From the NCBI GenBank assembly GCA_001632435.1, contig KV423933.1, positions 1 to 64,000 of the forward strand: a stretch of 64,000 bases of DNA, written 5' to 3'. Origin of the DNA: Calocera cornea HHB12733 (taxonomy: Eukaryota > Basidiomycota > Dacrymycetes > Dacrymycetales > Dacrymycetaceae). The stretch's first letter is position 1. Each line of letters starts with the position of its first letter. The notes under the pieces are model-generated. The model was not told the DNA's origin. It ran no database searches and worked only from the letters and a program-made list of their open reading frames with translations. The position numbers and the translations under genes are program-made. Shown here one piece after another: positions 34,238 through 45,739 of the stretch.

Positions 34238-35394
34238 TCATTTGACCTTGCGGCCCTTGCGCTTCTCGCCCGCGCCGCCAAAGCCCTTCTTGAGGCACTC
34301 GGAGCAGTACCAGCTGTCGGGAAGTGGAGGCTTCAGTCCGACGCATTCCAGGTGGAACTACAACATCCGCCGGACGCCCGCGTGAGAAATAAGGCTCGAG
34401 CTGCGACATGTGAAATAGACGCACCCATTGGTAGCGACACGAATCGTTGTCGCACCCAATCATCTAGATTAGCGTTGTCCCGTGAGCAAAGCAGCACCAA
34501 AATAGGGACAATGAGGGCGGAGCCTACCTCGCCGAATGACTTTTTCTGGCAGAAGCAGTAGATGTTGTCATCGCTTTCGTCTTCCTCTTCGCCCTCTTCC
34601 TCTTCGACATCCGACTCTTCCGGCGAGCGAACGGTCGTGCTCTTCCGCAGCGGCGAGGGTTGCACCTGGGACAGCCTCGATCGCCCAAGGGGCAGATTGA
34701 GCACAATCTTGTCGGCTGGATTACCGGTCAAGCGCCGTTCTGCACGTGATACAAGCATTCGTCGGTGAGTGCCCTGCCTTCCCGTGCAATATGTGCGGCG
34801 CTTACTCTTTTGCGCAGGACCCGCCGACACAGGCGTCACCGAGCTCGGCGTGCCTAGCGCTTGCCGAAGGCTTTCGGCGACCTTGTCGACCGTCCGCGCA
34901 GCTGTTGGAGTGACCTCCTCCACGATCGGTTCCCCGGTCAACTTGGTGATCTTCTTCATGTCCGCCGCTAAGCGGCCCTTGGCCTTGTGTATCAGACGCT
35001 TAAGCCGACGTGACAACTCTACTTTCTCATCCGACAGCTTCCGAGCCTTTTGGAATAGGTCGTCAATTTCTCGTGTTGTCGCATTTTCCTCAGCATAGTT
35101 CATGGGGGGCTTGTTGTTCCGCGTGTTCTTGAACAGGTTCACCTCCCGGGATTGGATACGGCTAATCGTGGCTGTAGGCGGTATCCTTCAGCAAATCCGG
35201 CATGGTACTCGTATACGGTACGAACATTGTAGCTGTGTATCCTTCACCTTGATCTCATTGAGAATGAACTTGACTTCGTTCGGAAGATTATCCAGGCCTG
35301 TACAGAGGCGATGAGTCAGCCAACCCTGTCCCGCTCGTTACGGAAGCGACGTACTGGCTATGTACTCTGCTGCGATCTGTGCTGACTCCTCCAT
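34238..35394 (-). CDS. ING-family PHD finger protein (histone acetyltransferase/deacetylase subunit)
   Basis: Several exons. The start MEESAQIAAEYIAS at 35394 splices to LDNLPNEVKFILNEIKVKD, the ING N-terminal helix, then to ISRIQSREVNLFKNT and a coiled-coil region (DLFQKARKLSDEKVELSRRL). The middle is basic with Ser/Thr and an acidic stretch (EEEEGEEEDESDDN). The PHD finger is spread over three exons: YCFCQKKSFGE, MIGCDNDSC, then FHLECVGLKPPLPDSWYCSEC, giving the Cys4-His-Cys3 ligands, and ends KGRKVK at 34238. ING PHD fingers read H3K4 trimethylation and anchor NuA3, NuA4 or Rpd3-type complexes. The first 7 bases of the coding sequence and about 80 bp upstream match a dispersed repeat. Confidence 0.9.
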
Positions 35395-35475
35395 GTCTGC
35401 TCCACGCGTCGTTCACCAGTTGCCTGGAATGTCTCGAGCCAGTCTGGATGCAGCAGTGCCCGTTGTTGGGCCGTA
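35388..35475 (+). repeat. Dispersed repeat, short copy A, overlapping the ING start codon
   Basis: CCTCCATGTCTGCTCCACGC and what follows (CGTCGTTCACC, GTCTCGAGCCAGTCTGGATG, CAGCAGTGCCCGTTGTTG) match the copy at 52159-52654 almost base for base, and also the inverse copy at 62099-62575. Only the first part of the longer unit is present. Confidence 0.75.
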
Positions 35476-36911
35476 TGCCGACTAGAGATGACGATCGACC
35501 GTGTTCAAGGGTCGAGTCGCGTGAAGTGGCGAACTTGCGCGTGAATGGGGACCCCGGCCACCCTTACAAATAGGGGCATATGCTGTGCAGACGCGTCCCT
35601 TCGGAAGCGGGGCCCTGGAAGCCAGCGACTGGCGATGCTCCATCGCCTTACGTGTTACATACGACGAGGCGGTGACCATGACAACCCGAACAGCCGCCCC
35701 ACAAACATGCCGGCAGCGCGGTGCCAACAACGCGTGGCATCTCACGAAATAACACACTCCGCCCCGCAAGCGATCCTGCCGATGTTGGACTCTGCTTGGT
35801 CATGCCTGATTGTCGGCGCTGGCAATCTTGGATTTCCTAGAGAACGACCGACTTGCGCGGCACGGACGTGATGTTCTGTAGACCAGTGCGTTGTACCGCC
35901 TCTTAATGCTTTGCTGGCTGCTCTCTCTGCCGCAAATGAGCAAGGTCGAGATCTCCACCGTGTATCCTTCTCACGTCCATCACCACAAGACACGCGAGCG
36001 AGACATTCTGATATCACTCGCCTTCGCGAACGGCTTTGGTGCTTCTTTCATCATTGCATTAGGGAACAAACACGGTGAGCTTGCGCCGTCTTGGGCGCTT
36101 GTGAATACCGGCACTTCCATTTCTCCTGAAATCCTGGAGTGCCCGGCGGCTCAGGGCCCCGACACCCCATGGAAGAGGCTTCGTTAATGATCACCAAGTG
36201 CCCGACGCGGCAAGTGCGCCGCTAGGACCTTAATCAGGGGTGAGACTACTCAAACACTCTCTGGCATCCAAACTGGAATAGAAGCTATCCTTGCTTCTCT
36301 GTAGACGGCCCCCCCGGGACTTCAGATAGGGCCGTCAGACAGGCGTTGGCACCGCGATCTATTCCAACGTGTCGGTACGGTGTGGCTACCACGTCTTCAT
36401 TAGGAAAGCCAGCTCGGAAGCACACGATTCAGTGCTCCAAAGTTGTCGCTAGAATCTATCTCGCCATAATGCCATGCCATTTCCGTTGTGCCGTGTTCCG
36501 GTTGAAGCAGGAGCATCCCGTCACGGTGGCACCTCGACCCTCTGCTCGGATCAGAAGGGTTCCTCCCAAGCTAGGCGTAGGCTGTGTCAGGATCGACATG
36601 AATCAATACTTCCTGAAGCCTAGTGACACTGTTGAACTCCTCATCTGCTCATCTGCCTCAAACTCGTGGCTAAACATGACGTGCCAGCGTCTCCGCGGAG
36701 AAGCCTTGCTGGATTATCCACATCAGAAGACCACCGTCCGAGCTGGACTTCTTTATTCCGCTCTTGTCGCTGTTAACCAGACTACCCTGAAGTTCTGATG
36801 CCATCAGAGACACGTACTAAAGACCGGATTTCTCCAAATCCCGAAAGTCAAATTTAATACAGTATGCCACAGGTCCAGGGGACCATACGTGGCAAGATTA
36901 ACGGTAGTCCG
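35476..36911. other. Intergenic region without a supported gene
   Basis: Scattered frames of 90-150 codons, including 35891-36187 and 36346-36798 on the plus strand, show no family motif, no signal peptide and no good splice-linked neighbours. It may include remnants. Confidence 0.45.
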
Positions 36912-36936
36912 TCATGCAACTCTGGGCCTTGTGATT

Positions 36937-37419
36937 CTAAAGTGTCCGCAGCATCGGTACATCTGAAGAAAACAAGGTATCTGTCTCCACCCCAACGAGC
37001 CTGGGTGGTATCGTCGTAGCACCGGGGGCCTGGGGGCCGGTACGCTTGGCGGCCGGTTCCTCACTACGACGCTCCAATGATCCGGCAAAGTCACCGAGCT
37101 GCGTATCAGCATAGGCTTCTATCCTGCCGTAATAGGTAGGTATTCCAGGGAGAAGGCTACAGATCCTAGATCCGGCGGCATTTGGAACATCAGAAACTGG
37201 TGGGTGACTGGGCCCGCCTTCACAAACTTGAGAAGCTCCTCCTTGGGCGCGGGCGCCGCTCGGCAGGTGAAGCGCCCCGATCCGACCACCGAGAAGCCTT
37301 TCTCTACCTAAGGCTGCCCAGAGTAACCAGTACGCTGTCGCTCCGAATTCAGACACGTGGTCGATCATAATGAGCAAGGTGAGTAGGATCCGGTGGTTAC
37401 GGCAAGAGTATGTTAACAA
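36937..37419 (-). other. Possible gene remnant
   Basis: Two overlapping minus-strand frames carry protein-like segments: SEFGATAYWLLWAALG with YGRIEAYADTQLGDFAGSLERR in one, and APKEELLKFVKAGPVTHQFLMFQMPP in the other. No single frame or splicing pattern joins them. It could be a decayed gene downstream of the transporter at 37548; I cannot name the family. Confidence 0.22.
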
Positions 37420-37547
37420 TGCACGCGGTTATCGAGGCCATCAGTACATATACATCGTCGCCCAAGCCTCCGTAATCGCGCAGCAGAAGTTCCAATCTAT
37501 TCAATTTAGATTATAGATCCCAACAACGGATTCTAAATCTCTGGATT

Positions 37548-39493
37548 CTAGATGACAGCAAAGAAGCGCGGCTCTCTTTTGAAGCGCGCATACAACAGCA
37601 AAGCGGCCCCCAGAATCTGCGTTGCGCCACTATATGAAATGAAGGCATGCCAGTTGTTGTTCGCCGCGGAGAGGATAGCCCCGCCTATAGGAGCACCGGC
37701 GGCATTGCCTAGATGGAGTATGAGTAAAGCCTACTGACGAGCACTGAAACCTGTAGCGCTTGCCTGGGGTGTTGAACAACGTCAAGATACCGGAAAGGGT
37801 TGCAAGATTATTTACGCCATAAAGCGCTGCACCCATCACGGACGTCAGAGACAAAAAGGTGCCGCCGAAGAACCCAAAGGTAACGGATGCGATGATTACC
37901 ACAGCATAGTTGTAGGCGAAGTTCCAGATCAGAAGCTGCACAACTCCAGCCATGCCGACGGCAATGATGAAAGCGTTGCAAGCACCAACTCTATCAGCCA
38001 CATGCCCAACAAGTGTCCGGCCCAACGCGGCTGCGAAGTTCATGATTGCAGCTGGGACAGTCACCAGCTCGGGTGACACGCCAGGGATGATGGATCGTGT
38101 GTACTGTTCCATATAGAAATATGGTCCCAGATATCCACAATGGGGGTGTCAGCGCAAGCGAAAGTACGAATATTGTTTCCACTCACAACACAGCGAACAT
38201 GATTGCCAAAGAGAGACTCCAGAACACCGGGTCCACGAACAAATCTCGATCCACCCAGCGAATTCGGCCGGTCCGTGCAGCGATCGCCGTCCCCGGATGT
38301 TCCCTCGTCTTCAGCATGCAAAGACCCGCGACCATAAGTACTCCATAAAGACAGGCGTAGGTGACTAGAGTCCATCTTAGACCGAGTCTGTTCAGCAATT
38401 GCTCAGCCACGAGGGTGGTCGCACCTCCCGCTGCACAAATTCAGCACTTTTCTGAGCCAAATCTCGGTGAAATATCCTACCGAACGAGCATCCAGCTATC
38501 ACAAAGCCAGTGGCAAGTCCCCGTTTTCTCTTGAACCACTGCGCAGGATATGACATGACGATTGGAAGGACCAGGCCGAGACCGATGCCTGCCAGGACGC
38601 CCTGGCAACCAATCAGCAAGGATCTACAGTGCCTCACAACCGAAGATGAAGGACTCACTTGGGCAAGAAAGAACTGCCACAGGGTTTTACAAAAGGCAGA
38701 GAGCAACATTGAAGTGAAGCAGCAAGCACAGCCGGCAGTGATAAATGGCTAACCGTCCGAGTTAGTCCGCGGTCACCTTGTGCATTGCTTAAATCGATCT
38801 CGCACCCAATAGCCACTATGGAAATTCACAATCAGCTCAATTCATTCTGGTCACACAGCGAGCGTAGCTTACTATCTGTCCGCCAGTTTACCAATGATAA
38901 ACGCAACCGGCGTAGAAATCTATTGAGGCTTCAACATCCATAGCAATCCATATAATGTGTTCCAATAACCATGCCCGCAAGCGACCCCAAAAAGCTTAAC
39001 ACGGAGTCCTCAACGTCGGGAAATAGATCATCCTTGTACCAAGTCTGGAATACGCCCCAAGAGAGACTAACAAGCCATAAGTAACTGAGCGCAACGTCTG
39101 AGAAAACTACGGCCACTCACGTCCATCCTAATACATCCGAAGGTCAGACATCAATCAATAAAGCAAGTATGCCATAGACAAACCAAGAGTAACTGAATAG
39201 ACACTGTGAGCATATAACTAGAGATGTGAATTATGGATGAGGATCGTACCCGCAGAGATGATTGCACATCCAACGACCACCCACCAGCCTCGACCGCCCT
39301 CCGGATATGCGTCTGAATCTATTTCGACATGCACAAAGATGGGCAGTACCGGGCCCAAAGAGATGTCGTTGTCTTGTTTCTCGAGTGACGTAGCGTGCGG
39401 AAGTATCGTTGGAGCTGAGTCGTTCACCACCGTGCCATGTTCGGCATCAATGAACGACAAGGACTTGGTAGACGAGGAGAGCACAGACATCTC
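37548..39493 (-). CDS. MFS monocarboxylate-transporter-like permease
   Basis: Many exons. MSVLSSSTKSLSF at 39493 starts a soluble leader, then YPEGGRGWWVVVGCAII opens TM1 in the style of fungal MCT proteins. Further exons give GVFQTWYKDDLF, GKLADRYGYW, PFITAGCACCFTSMLL, GVLAGIGLGLVLPIVMSYPA, QWFKRKRGLATGFVIAGCSF, GGATTLVAEQL, the central loop (MLKTREHPGTAI), then AALGRTLVGHVADRVG and GNAAGAPIGGAIL with the tail FKREPRFFAVI ending at 37548. The family moves monocarboxylates, riboflavin or other small acids with H+. One intron (donor near 38183) lacks an AG where the frame demands an acceptor (about 38138, TTGTGG before ATATCTGGG). Either splicing uses a later AG at the cost of a membrane segment or the copy is damaged. 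Confidence 0.82.
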
Positions 39494-41785
39494 GAGAGAG
39501 TAAATCAAACGGAGGCCAACGTCCGCTCGTTCGATGCCCGACCCAAATAGCTGTTGGCGAATATATATGCGCCTAATGATTTGCAGGCCATACGTGTGAC
39601 TAAACCAAAATGTCATGCACAGGTCAGCCATATTTCGGTAGAAAAAGGGGACACGTCAGTCAGCGCATAGAGTAGGTGGCTCTTCTTCTTCTTCCCGAGT
39701 TGACGAATGATGAGCTTTGCGAAGAAGATAAGATTCGGAGTCTGGCTCCTGCACCGGACTGCGCAGGCCGGTGTAGTGAGATACCACTAGAAACTCACTC
39801 CAGTGCCGCAAAGTTTGTAGTTACTTTGGGTAGTTAGAACTTTTCCATCCAATTCAATGCCGGGACGGTAACCATGTAGCGAAGACCAGAAGCGGATACC
39901 AATACGAATCGGAGCGATTGCAGGTGTGCTGAGCGACAGCAGTGCAAGAGGGAGATACAAAAGATCGGAGATCGCGGCGGGGTGTCGACGGTCTGGGAGG
40001 CGTTTCCGGAGCTCCACTAGTGTGACGAAGTCGGATCAAATCCGGGAATCTTCGCCGTCGAGTTCAAGCCGTCCGCAGTTGCCCAAGGCGATGATAAGAG
40101 CCTCTGACGGCTGGCCCAGAAATTCGATACCGCAACGCCATGCTACGACAACGAGTAGGATGAGCAGATTGGTTCATTTCAAGTACAGACCACCCGTAGT
40201 ATTAAACGCACCTTTCCATGACCAGTTTGCTTTTGCCCGTGTTAGGAGCGATCGGCAGCGTACGAGAGAAGAAGGCACCGTCGAATATTTTTGCACGTTC
40301 TTTCCAAGATATGAAGTAGCTCTGGGCTAAGAAGGGCCCTCAATTCAACATGCCACGCGAGCCTTATTCAAGGAAGCATCAAATCGCCACAGCATATCAC
40401 GAGATGCGAGGGTTTTCGAGCCGTGTGTTCCTGCTTATTCCAGCCAAGTAAGCGGCTTAGTCAATTCATCTCGGCCGATCGTAAATCCCCGGCCTTACCG
40501 CCGGTATGTCATCCTTGGAGTATTGAAACAAGGCCGGTAGGCGCGATGCAGCAAAGGCGATAACCGAGGCATGGAACTGATTTCGATCGGTCGCTACAAG
40601 GAAGCGATTGGCTCCTATTCGGATTCCGGCCATATACACAGGGTAAGCCATTCTCAGGGTCTTAGTCGAGAACAAATTTGTTACTCGCGTGAGATACAGA
40701 AGTCGCACATTTCGGTTCTCAAAGGATGACGTCCCTAGTCGTAACATCATCATCTCATTTAGCAATACCACACCAAATACGACGTACCGTAGAGGGATAG
40801 CTAAGGGCCGCGTGCGAGATGCTGTGCGTATTGACTTCTCTTGCGGCATCCCTTTCGGCCCGGGGTTTGGGTGCCAATGTGGGTTGTTGTTGTGCCACAA
40901 GTAGCAATAACGCGTCGCGTCGAGCGGTTATGTCACACACCATGAGGATGTTCAGCCAGTGGGATTTGGCGACTTGCCGACGGGTTTGCTGGCACTTCGC
41001 CTTCAAGCGGCTTGACCCGACAGACCTCGGTCACATAGCTCCAAAGCCCGTATCAAGCGTAGCACTCGTATATTCTTCAAAACGGCCTTCACGACTGTTT
41101 GAGGTGAAGTTGAGGTATGACGTCTCGTTCCGACGTGCACGGACGTGAGCCTCGCCGAGGAAAATCAATGCCGCGTTCAAAATATCCCCTCGAGCTCGTC
41201 CTGACCAGTGTCAGGGTCTCAGGGCCGCTGGTAGTGAACGTGTCCAGCCTGTCCGCAAGAGCAAAACGAGGCAGATCAGTCGATAAGTAGTGCCAAGAAA
41301 ATACTTACCAGCATGTGTGTTCAGCATGAACATTTAAATCACAACTGAGTAAGAAAAAGAAGGCACGGGTATTGGGGCGCATTGCGTCAAGAGAAGCGTG
41401 GCGGTGACGACTAGGCCAGTCTAAGTGGATGGAAGCACATTGAGGCGCGGCGCTGTCAGTACCTCGCTGCCTCGAGGTTCGTCCACTTGCGCCGGACAAT
41501 ACCTCACCTCTTCTCTTCCCACCTCGTCCTTTTCGCTTCCTCATCGTCTCCTTGGTCATTGTCGGCATCCTACGAACCCTTTCTTCCACCTCCGTCAATA
41601 TTGTTGAAACTCACCAGAGCGGTGTGCGACTACCACACCGCACGTTTTATCGATAAAGGGCTGTGCTAGGCCGCTGGCAGGCATCGGCGCCCAATCAGCC
41701 CACCGCTCTCTCGGGGACCGCAGATCGACGCACCTCGACTTCGTACAGAACACTCTGGGTTATGCGACGTTGACCACTTGCAATC
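39494..41785. other. Intergenic region with a possible decayed minus-strand gene
   Basis: At about 40190-39787 on the minus strand one frame reads TNLLILLVVVAWRCGIEFLG and ALIIALGNCGRLELDGEDSR, then after a stop continues LLYLPLALLSLSTPAIAPIR to the TGA at 39787. A hydrophobic, protein-like stretch interrupted by a stop suggests an unrecognised intron or a dead gene. Another minus frame (40900-40466) has a hydrophobic segment but no family likeness. From 41,500 on lies the promoter of the channel gene. Confidence 0.35.
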
Positions 41786-44700
41786 ATGTCGCTTCACTTT
41801 CTTCGTCGGCTCCTTCTGCTCGCTATCTGCGCCCGCCTTGCCGTTAGCCAGGCCCTTCAATTCCCGTTCAGCTCTTGCTCGGTTCAAAGCGCCAGCTACT
41901 ACAATGCGTCAAGAAGAATTCATATCGATTCAGTATATGGACAACTCGTTACCCATACGCCGAACGGTACACCGGGCAGATGGCTGAACTTTACGGTGTT
42001 GGGGCATACGAATAACACGATTTTCGGCGTCTCGAATGCAACCATCGATGGCGTATCTAAGCTGGGTACGGTCGATCATATTTGTGAACAACTCAGACAT
42101 CCACTAATGCATACCATAGCGACTATGTTCACTAACGCTTCCTCCCTGACCTTCGATGTCTACGACTCGGCTTCGTATTTCTGCCTGAATCTTCGTCCAG
42201 CCTCCCCTCTCCCGTACCAGCTCCCGCCATCTGTCAACGAGACGAACTGGCTTGCGAACAACGCGACATATTGCCCTCTGTCGCCTGGGCCCTTGGCATT
42301 CAGCGCTTCGATTCCTCTGAATAAGTCGTACGAGTTCAGCACGATTATCACCCAAATTCGCGTTGTCGACACCTCCGATCCGGCCTACGAGCTTGCGTGC
42401 ATCGATGTGGCCACCTCGCCATTGCCAGATCATGACGGTGCGAAGAACAGGTTCGGGGTGCTGGTGGTCATATTCTGGGTCAGCGTGGGATTGACCATTG
42501 GATACTGGGCGGTCAATGGGTTGGCGAGGATCAGTGCGGCATGGAGGAGAGGCGGAGGAAGGCGTGGTGGAATCGGATGGAGTGATATCCGGTGGGCTGG
42601 AACGGTGCTGGCGAGCGCGATCAGCGGAGAGAGGTTTGCCGCGTCACCGGCGTTGTTGAGGTTCGCCACGCCTATGGCCAGGGATATTATCTTCCACACA
42701 CAGTGGACGTTTGCCCTCGGTCTGGTCGCGGTGCAGTGGCCCCAATTTGCATGTGCGCATATATGCTACCTTTTATTTCGAACCGCACTGACATGCCTAT
42801 GCAGATCCTATGTTCGCTCAGGTCGCGTGGGCTAGTTTGGTCTACAACGTCACCATCACCCAGGGCACCGGATCAGACACCCACTGGGATCCGTTGACGG
42901 CACCGCCGGTTGTGCTGCCTGGGCAGTTCAACGACCAAATTGTCGACAGCACCTCTCCTCTCTACCTGGACTTGGACGCCCCCAATTACCTGTTGACGTT
43001 CCCACCTGGCACCGACACGGGAATACCATCGATGGCTGCCATGATCGGGGTTCGACCTCAGGATCTGTTCGGTATCTGCCTGTCCTTGTTCTTGATCATC
43101 ACTGCAGGCGTGATCGTCATCAGCTTGTTGATCTGGTTCCTCTCGTGGATCGGTACCGTCTTGTCTGGACCAAAACGCGTTAGCGCCATCTTCCCAGGAT
43201 CGCGGAGCCCGACATACAGCGCAGCACTGGACAGCGTGGCCAAGGAGTTCTCCGAACTTGAAGGCACTAGAAGCGACGACAACATGCCCGGATCCGGTCA
43301 TGGTCATTCGACATTGGGTCATGGCATGGTTCGGTCTACCGTTGGCCGCAAGTGGTGGCATTACAGACTGGGTCAAGGAAGCTTCCACGGGAATGTCCTT
43401 CACGGCAACCTTGTTCGCCTCCTTCTCCTATTCCACTTCCCGATCACTGTGTTCTCTGTGTATCAGCTGAGTCTCGATCGTTCGGTTACCAGCACAGCGT
43501 CTGTCGTCCTTGCTGCCTTGTCGCTCGCTATTATCTCGGTCATCATTCCAACCCTCTTACTCCTTCGCATCGCCACGGTTCCTACCTCGAAGCTGTACGA
43601 TGCGACAAGAACACTGTTGGCATTCGGACCATTCTATAACACCTACATGCAGAAGTCGCAACTGTTCGCTTGCGTTCCGCTGATCAGCAACCTCGCAATC
43701 GGCATTGTTATCGGCGCAGGGTGGAAGAGCGGTATAGCACAAGCTGTCGTCATCCTGGTCGTAGAGGTGTCGACTGCTTTGGCCACAAGCATCTTTTTGC
43801 CATGGGGCAAGGGGGCTCACATGGGCATTCTCAGCTTCGCATTTGTTGTTGGACGAATCGCAACGGCAGTATTACTTGTGATTCTATCTCCAACAGTATG
43901 TTCGTCCTCTTGAATGCGTTCTCATTATCTGACATGAATTGCAGGTATCCGTTGGCACTGCAGCTGGAGGATGGATTGCCGTTGCCATCTTAATCATTCA
44001 AGGACTCATTTATGTGCAGTTCCTAGTGATGCTGGCGATGAAGATCTTGGAAGGACTGGTTCGGCTCATCACCGGTATTTCGTTTGACAAGTCGTCCAAT
44101 GACTACGATTCTGGCCTTGCGGGTGCTATCGGATTAGGATGTTTCCCTGACAAGCACAAGAAGAGTAGGCGCAAGAGGCACTCGCGGCACATGTCCAACG
44201 GAGCAAGCGCTCAGAGCATGCTTGGTCAGCCGACTCCGCCGTCGCCTATGTATGCATCAGTACCGACGGTTTCGTCCAATGCCCGTTCCTTCCTGAGCCC
44301 TGCGCATGTGGGCCGTCCGTATCAGGAAGCTCTGGATGAGGATCAGGCTAACTTCAGCATCATGCGTGCTTGGCAGCCATTCCCGCAGTACACTGCCGTT
44401 GCGACATCTCCTTTGCCTTCCACTACCAGTCACGAACGCCTGGACAGTATGGCGTCCATGCCTCAACAGCCACAGGTTCCACCCCCATCGGGATTCACTC
44501 GCGTCCGCGGCGGTCGAGCCAACTTCGAATCCCCTTACACAATGCTCACACCGCCGGCATCTTCAAGCCCGGGTCTACCTCCTGGGGCAGCACCGCCTGT
44601 CGCACCGGCTTCTCCCCCAGCTGGGGCACGGATGTTGCGGCCTTCCTCTCCGAGCGGTCGAAGTGCTTTGGCGGCAGCCAGGGCGGCGAATGCTGCCCCG

Positions 44701-45477
44701 CGTGGATCACCGACGGCTCCGCCATCTTCCTGGCCTGGTGCTCAAGTCTTTGCCGAAGAACCGCAAGCAACGCCGCCCAGAGTGCATGTACGAACTAAGT
44801 CGCAAACGGCTATCATTGAGGATGCATCCTCTTTGGCATTCCCTCCCCTTACGCAAAGTCAAAGTGGCCCGTCCCGGGCGACTGGAGCTCCCATGGCCCG
44901 AATTGCTTCTGGTTCGATCGCTGCAGCTGCGTCTACCTCTCGACTGAGTCTCTCGGGCGTTCCTCGTGAGGCGCCCCTGCCGCCACCTACATCAGCCATT
45001 GTCGCTCAAAATGAAGCAGCGGCGAAGGCAAAGAAGGGCAGACGATGGTTCAGAGGCTTGTCTAATCCAATGGAGACGTCAGACGATGAAGGCGACGAGC
45101 CGTCCACGCAGGAGCGACCTACACATTGGTTCCGACGCAATCGTAGGCGCAGTGAGGGCGATGTTCTGTCTGCGCCTCGACTTGCGGCTTTGGAGAAAAC
45201 CAGTACCCAGCAGGAGCAAGACAAGCCGGAAACCAATGGACGATCTTTCGTTGTCATGCGCCCACTCAAGACCAGCGGAAACGGTGGATCAAGTGGTGGG
45301 CCCTCCACACCAGGTGTATCTGCGTCTCCATCAATGGGAACCACGGAGTTTGTTCCTGCGCATGGGCAGTCTTCTAGCGCCGATGCTGCAGGATCATCTA
45401 CCCCTTCGACTGGTGGATTGGCTCCCTCCATCCCACGAAAGTCTTCCAAGAGGAGACCCAGTTCCAGCGGGAACTAA
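41786..45477 (+). CDS. TRP-like ion channel / ML-domain membrane protein (Pkd2/FLC family)
   Basis: Three exons: 41786-42752, 42805-43895 and 43945-45477, phases consistent, 1,196 residues. A signal peptide (LRRLLLLAICARLAVSQA) is followed by a lumenal ML-like domain of about 200 residues with paired Cys and many N-glycosylation sites (NAS, NFT, NNT, NET). Then come about nine membrane segments, among them FGVLVVIFWVSVGLTIGYW, DLFGICLSLFLIITAGVIVI and IAVAILIIQGLIYVQFLVML, and a long disordered cytosolic tail rich in Ser/Pro/Ala with a basic start (KKSRRKRHSRH). This is the fungal TRP-ML/Flc/Pkd2 architecture: calcium homeostasis, cell-wall integrity and FAD or lipid handling in the ER or plasma membrane. 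No frame breaks. Confidence 0.86.
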
Positions 45478-45739
45478 CCGGACTAATCCCTCATTCCCTG
45501 TAACTATCTCTTATGCAGTTATGCGCTATCTTTTTCCTCTACATCGGCAATTTGGTTTATCTCTTAGCACGGACTCTCATCCACATCACGATCGACACGC
45601 TCACAACAGAATATACCTTCCACACTCTCGCTACAATCGTGTATCAAGCTCTCTAATTGCTACGCTTAGCTACTCTACGGATACTCCTAGGACACTTTCT
45701 TACTAGCTCCATACTAAGCCGCAATGAAGATAGATCGCC

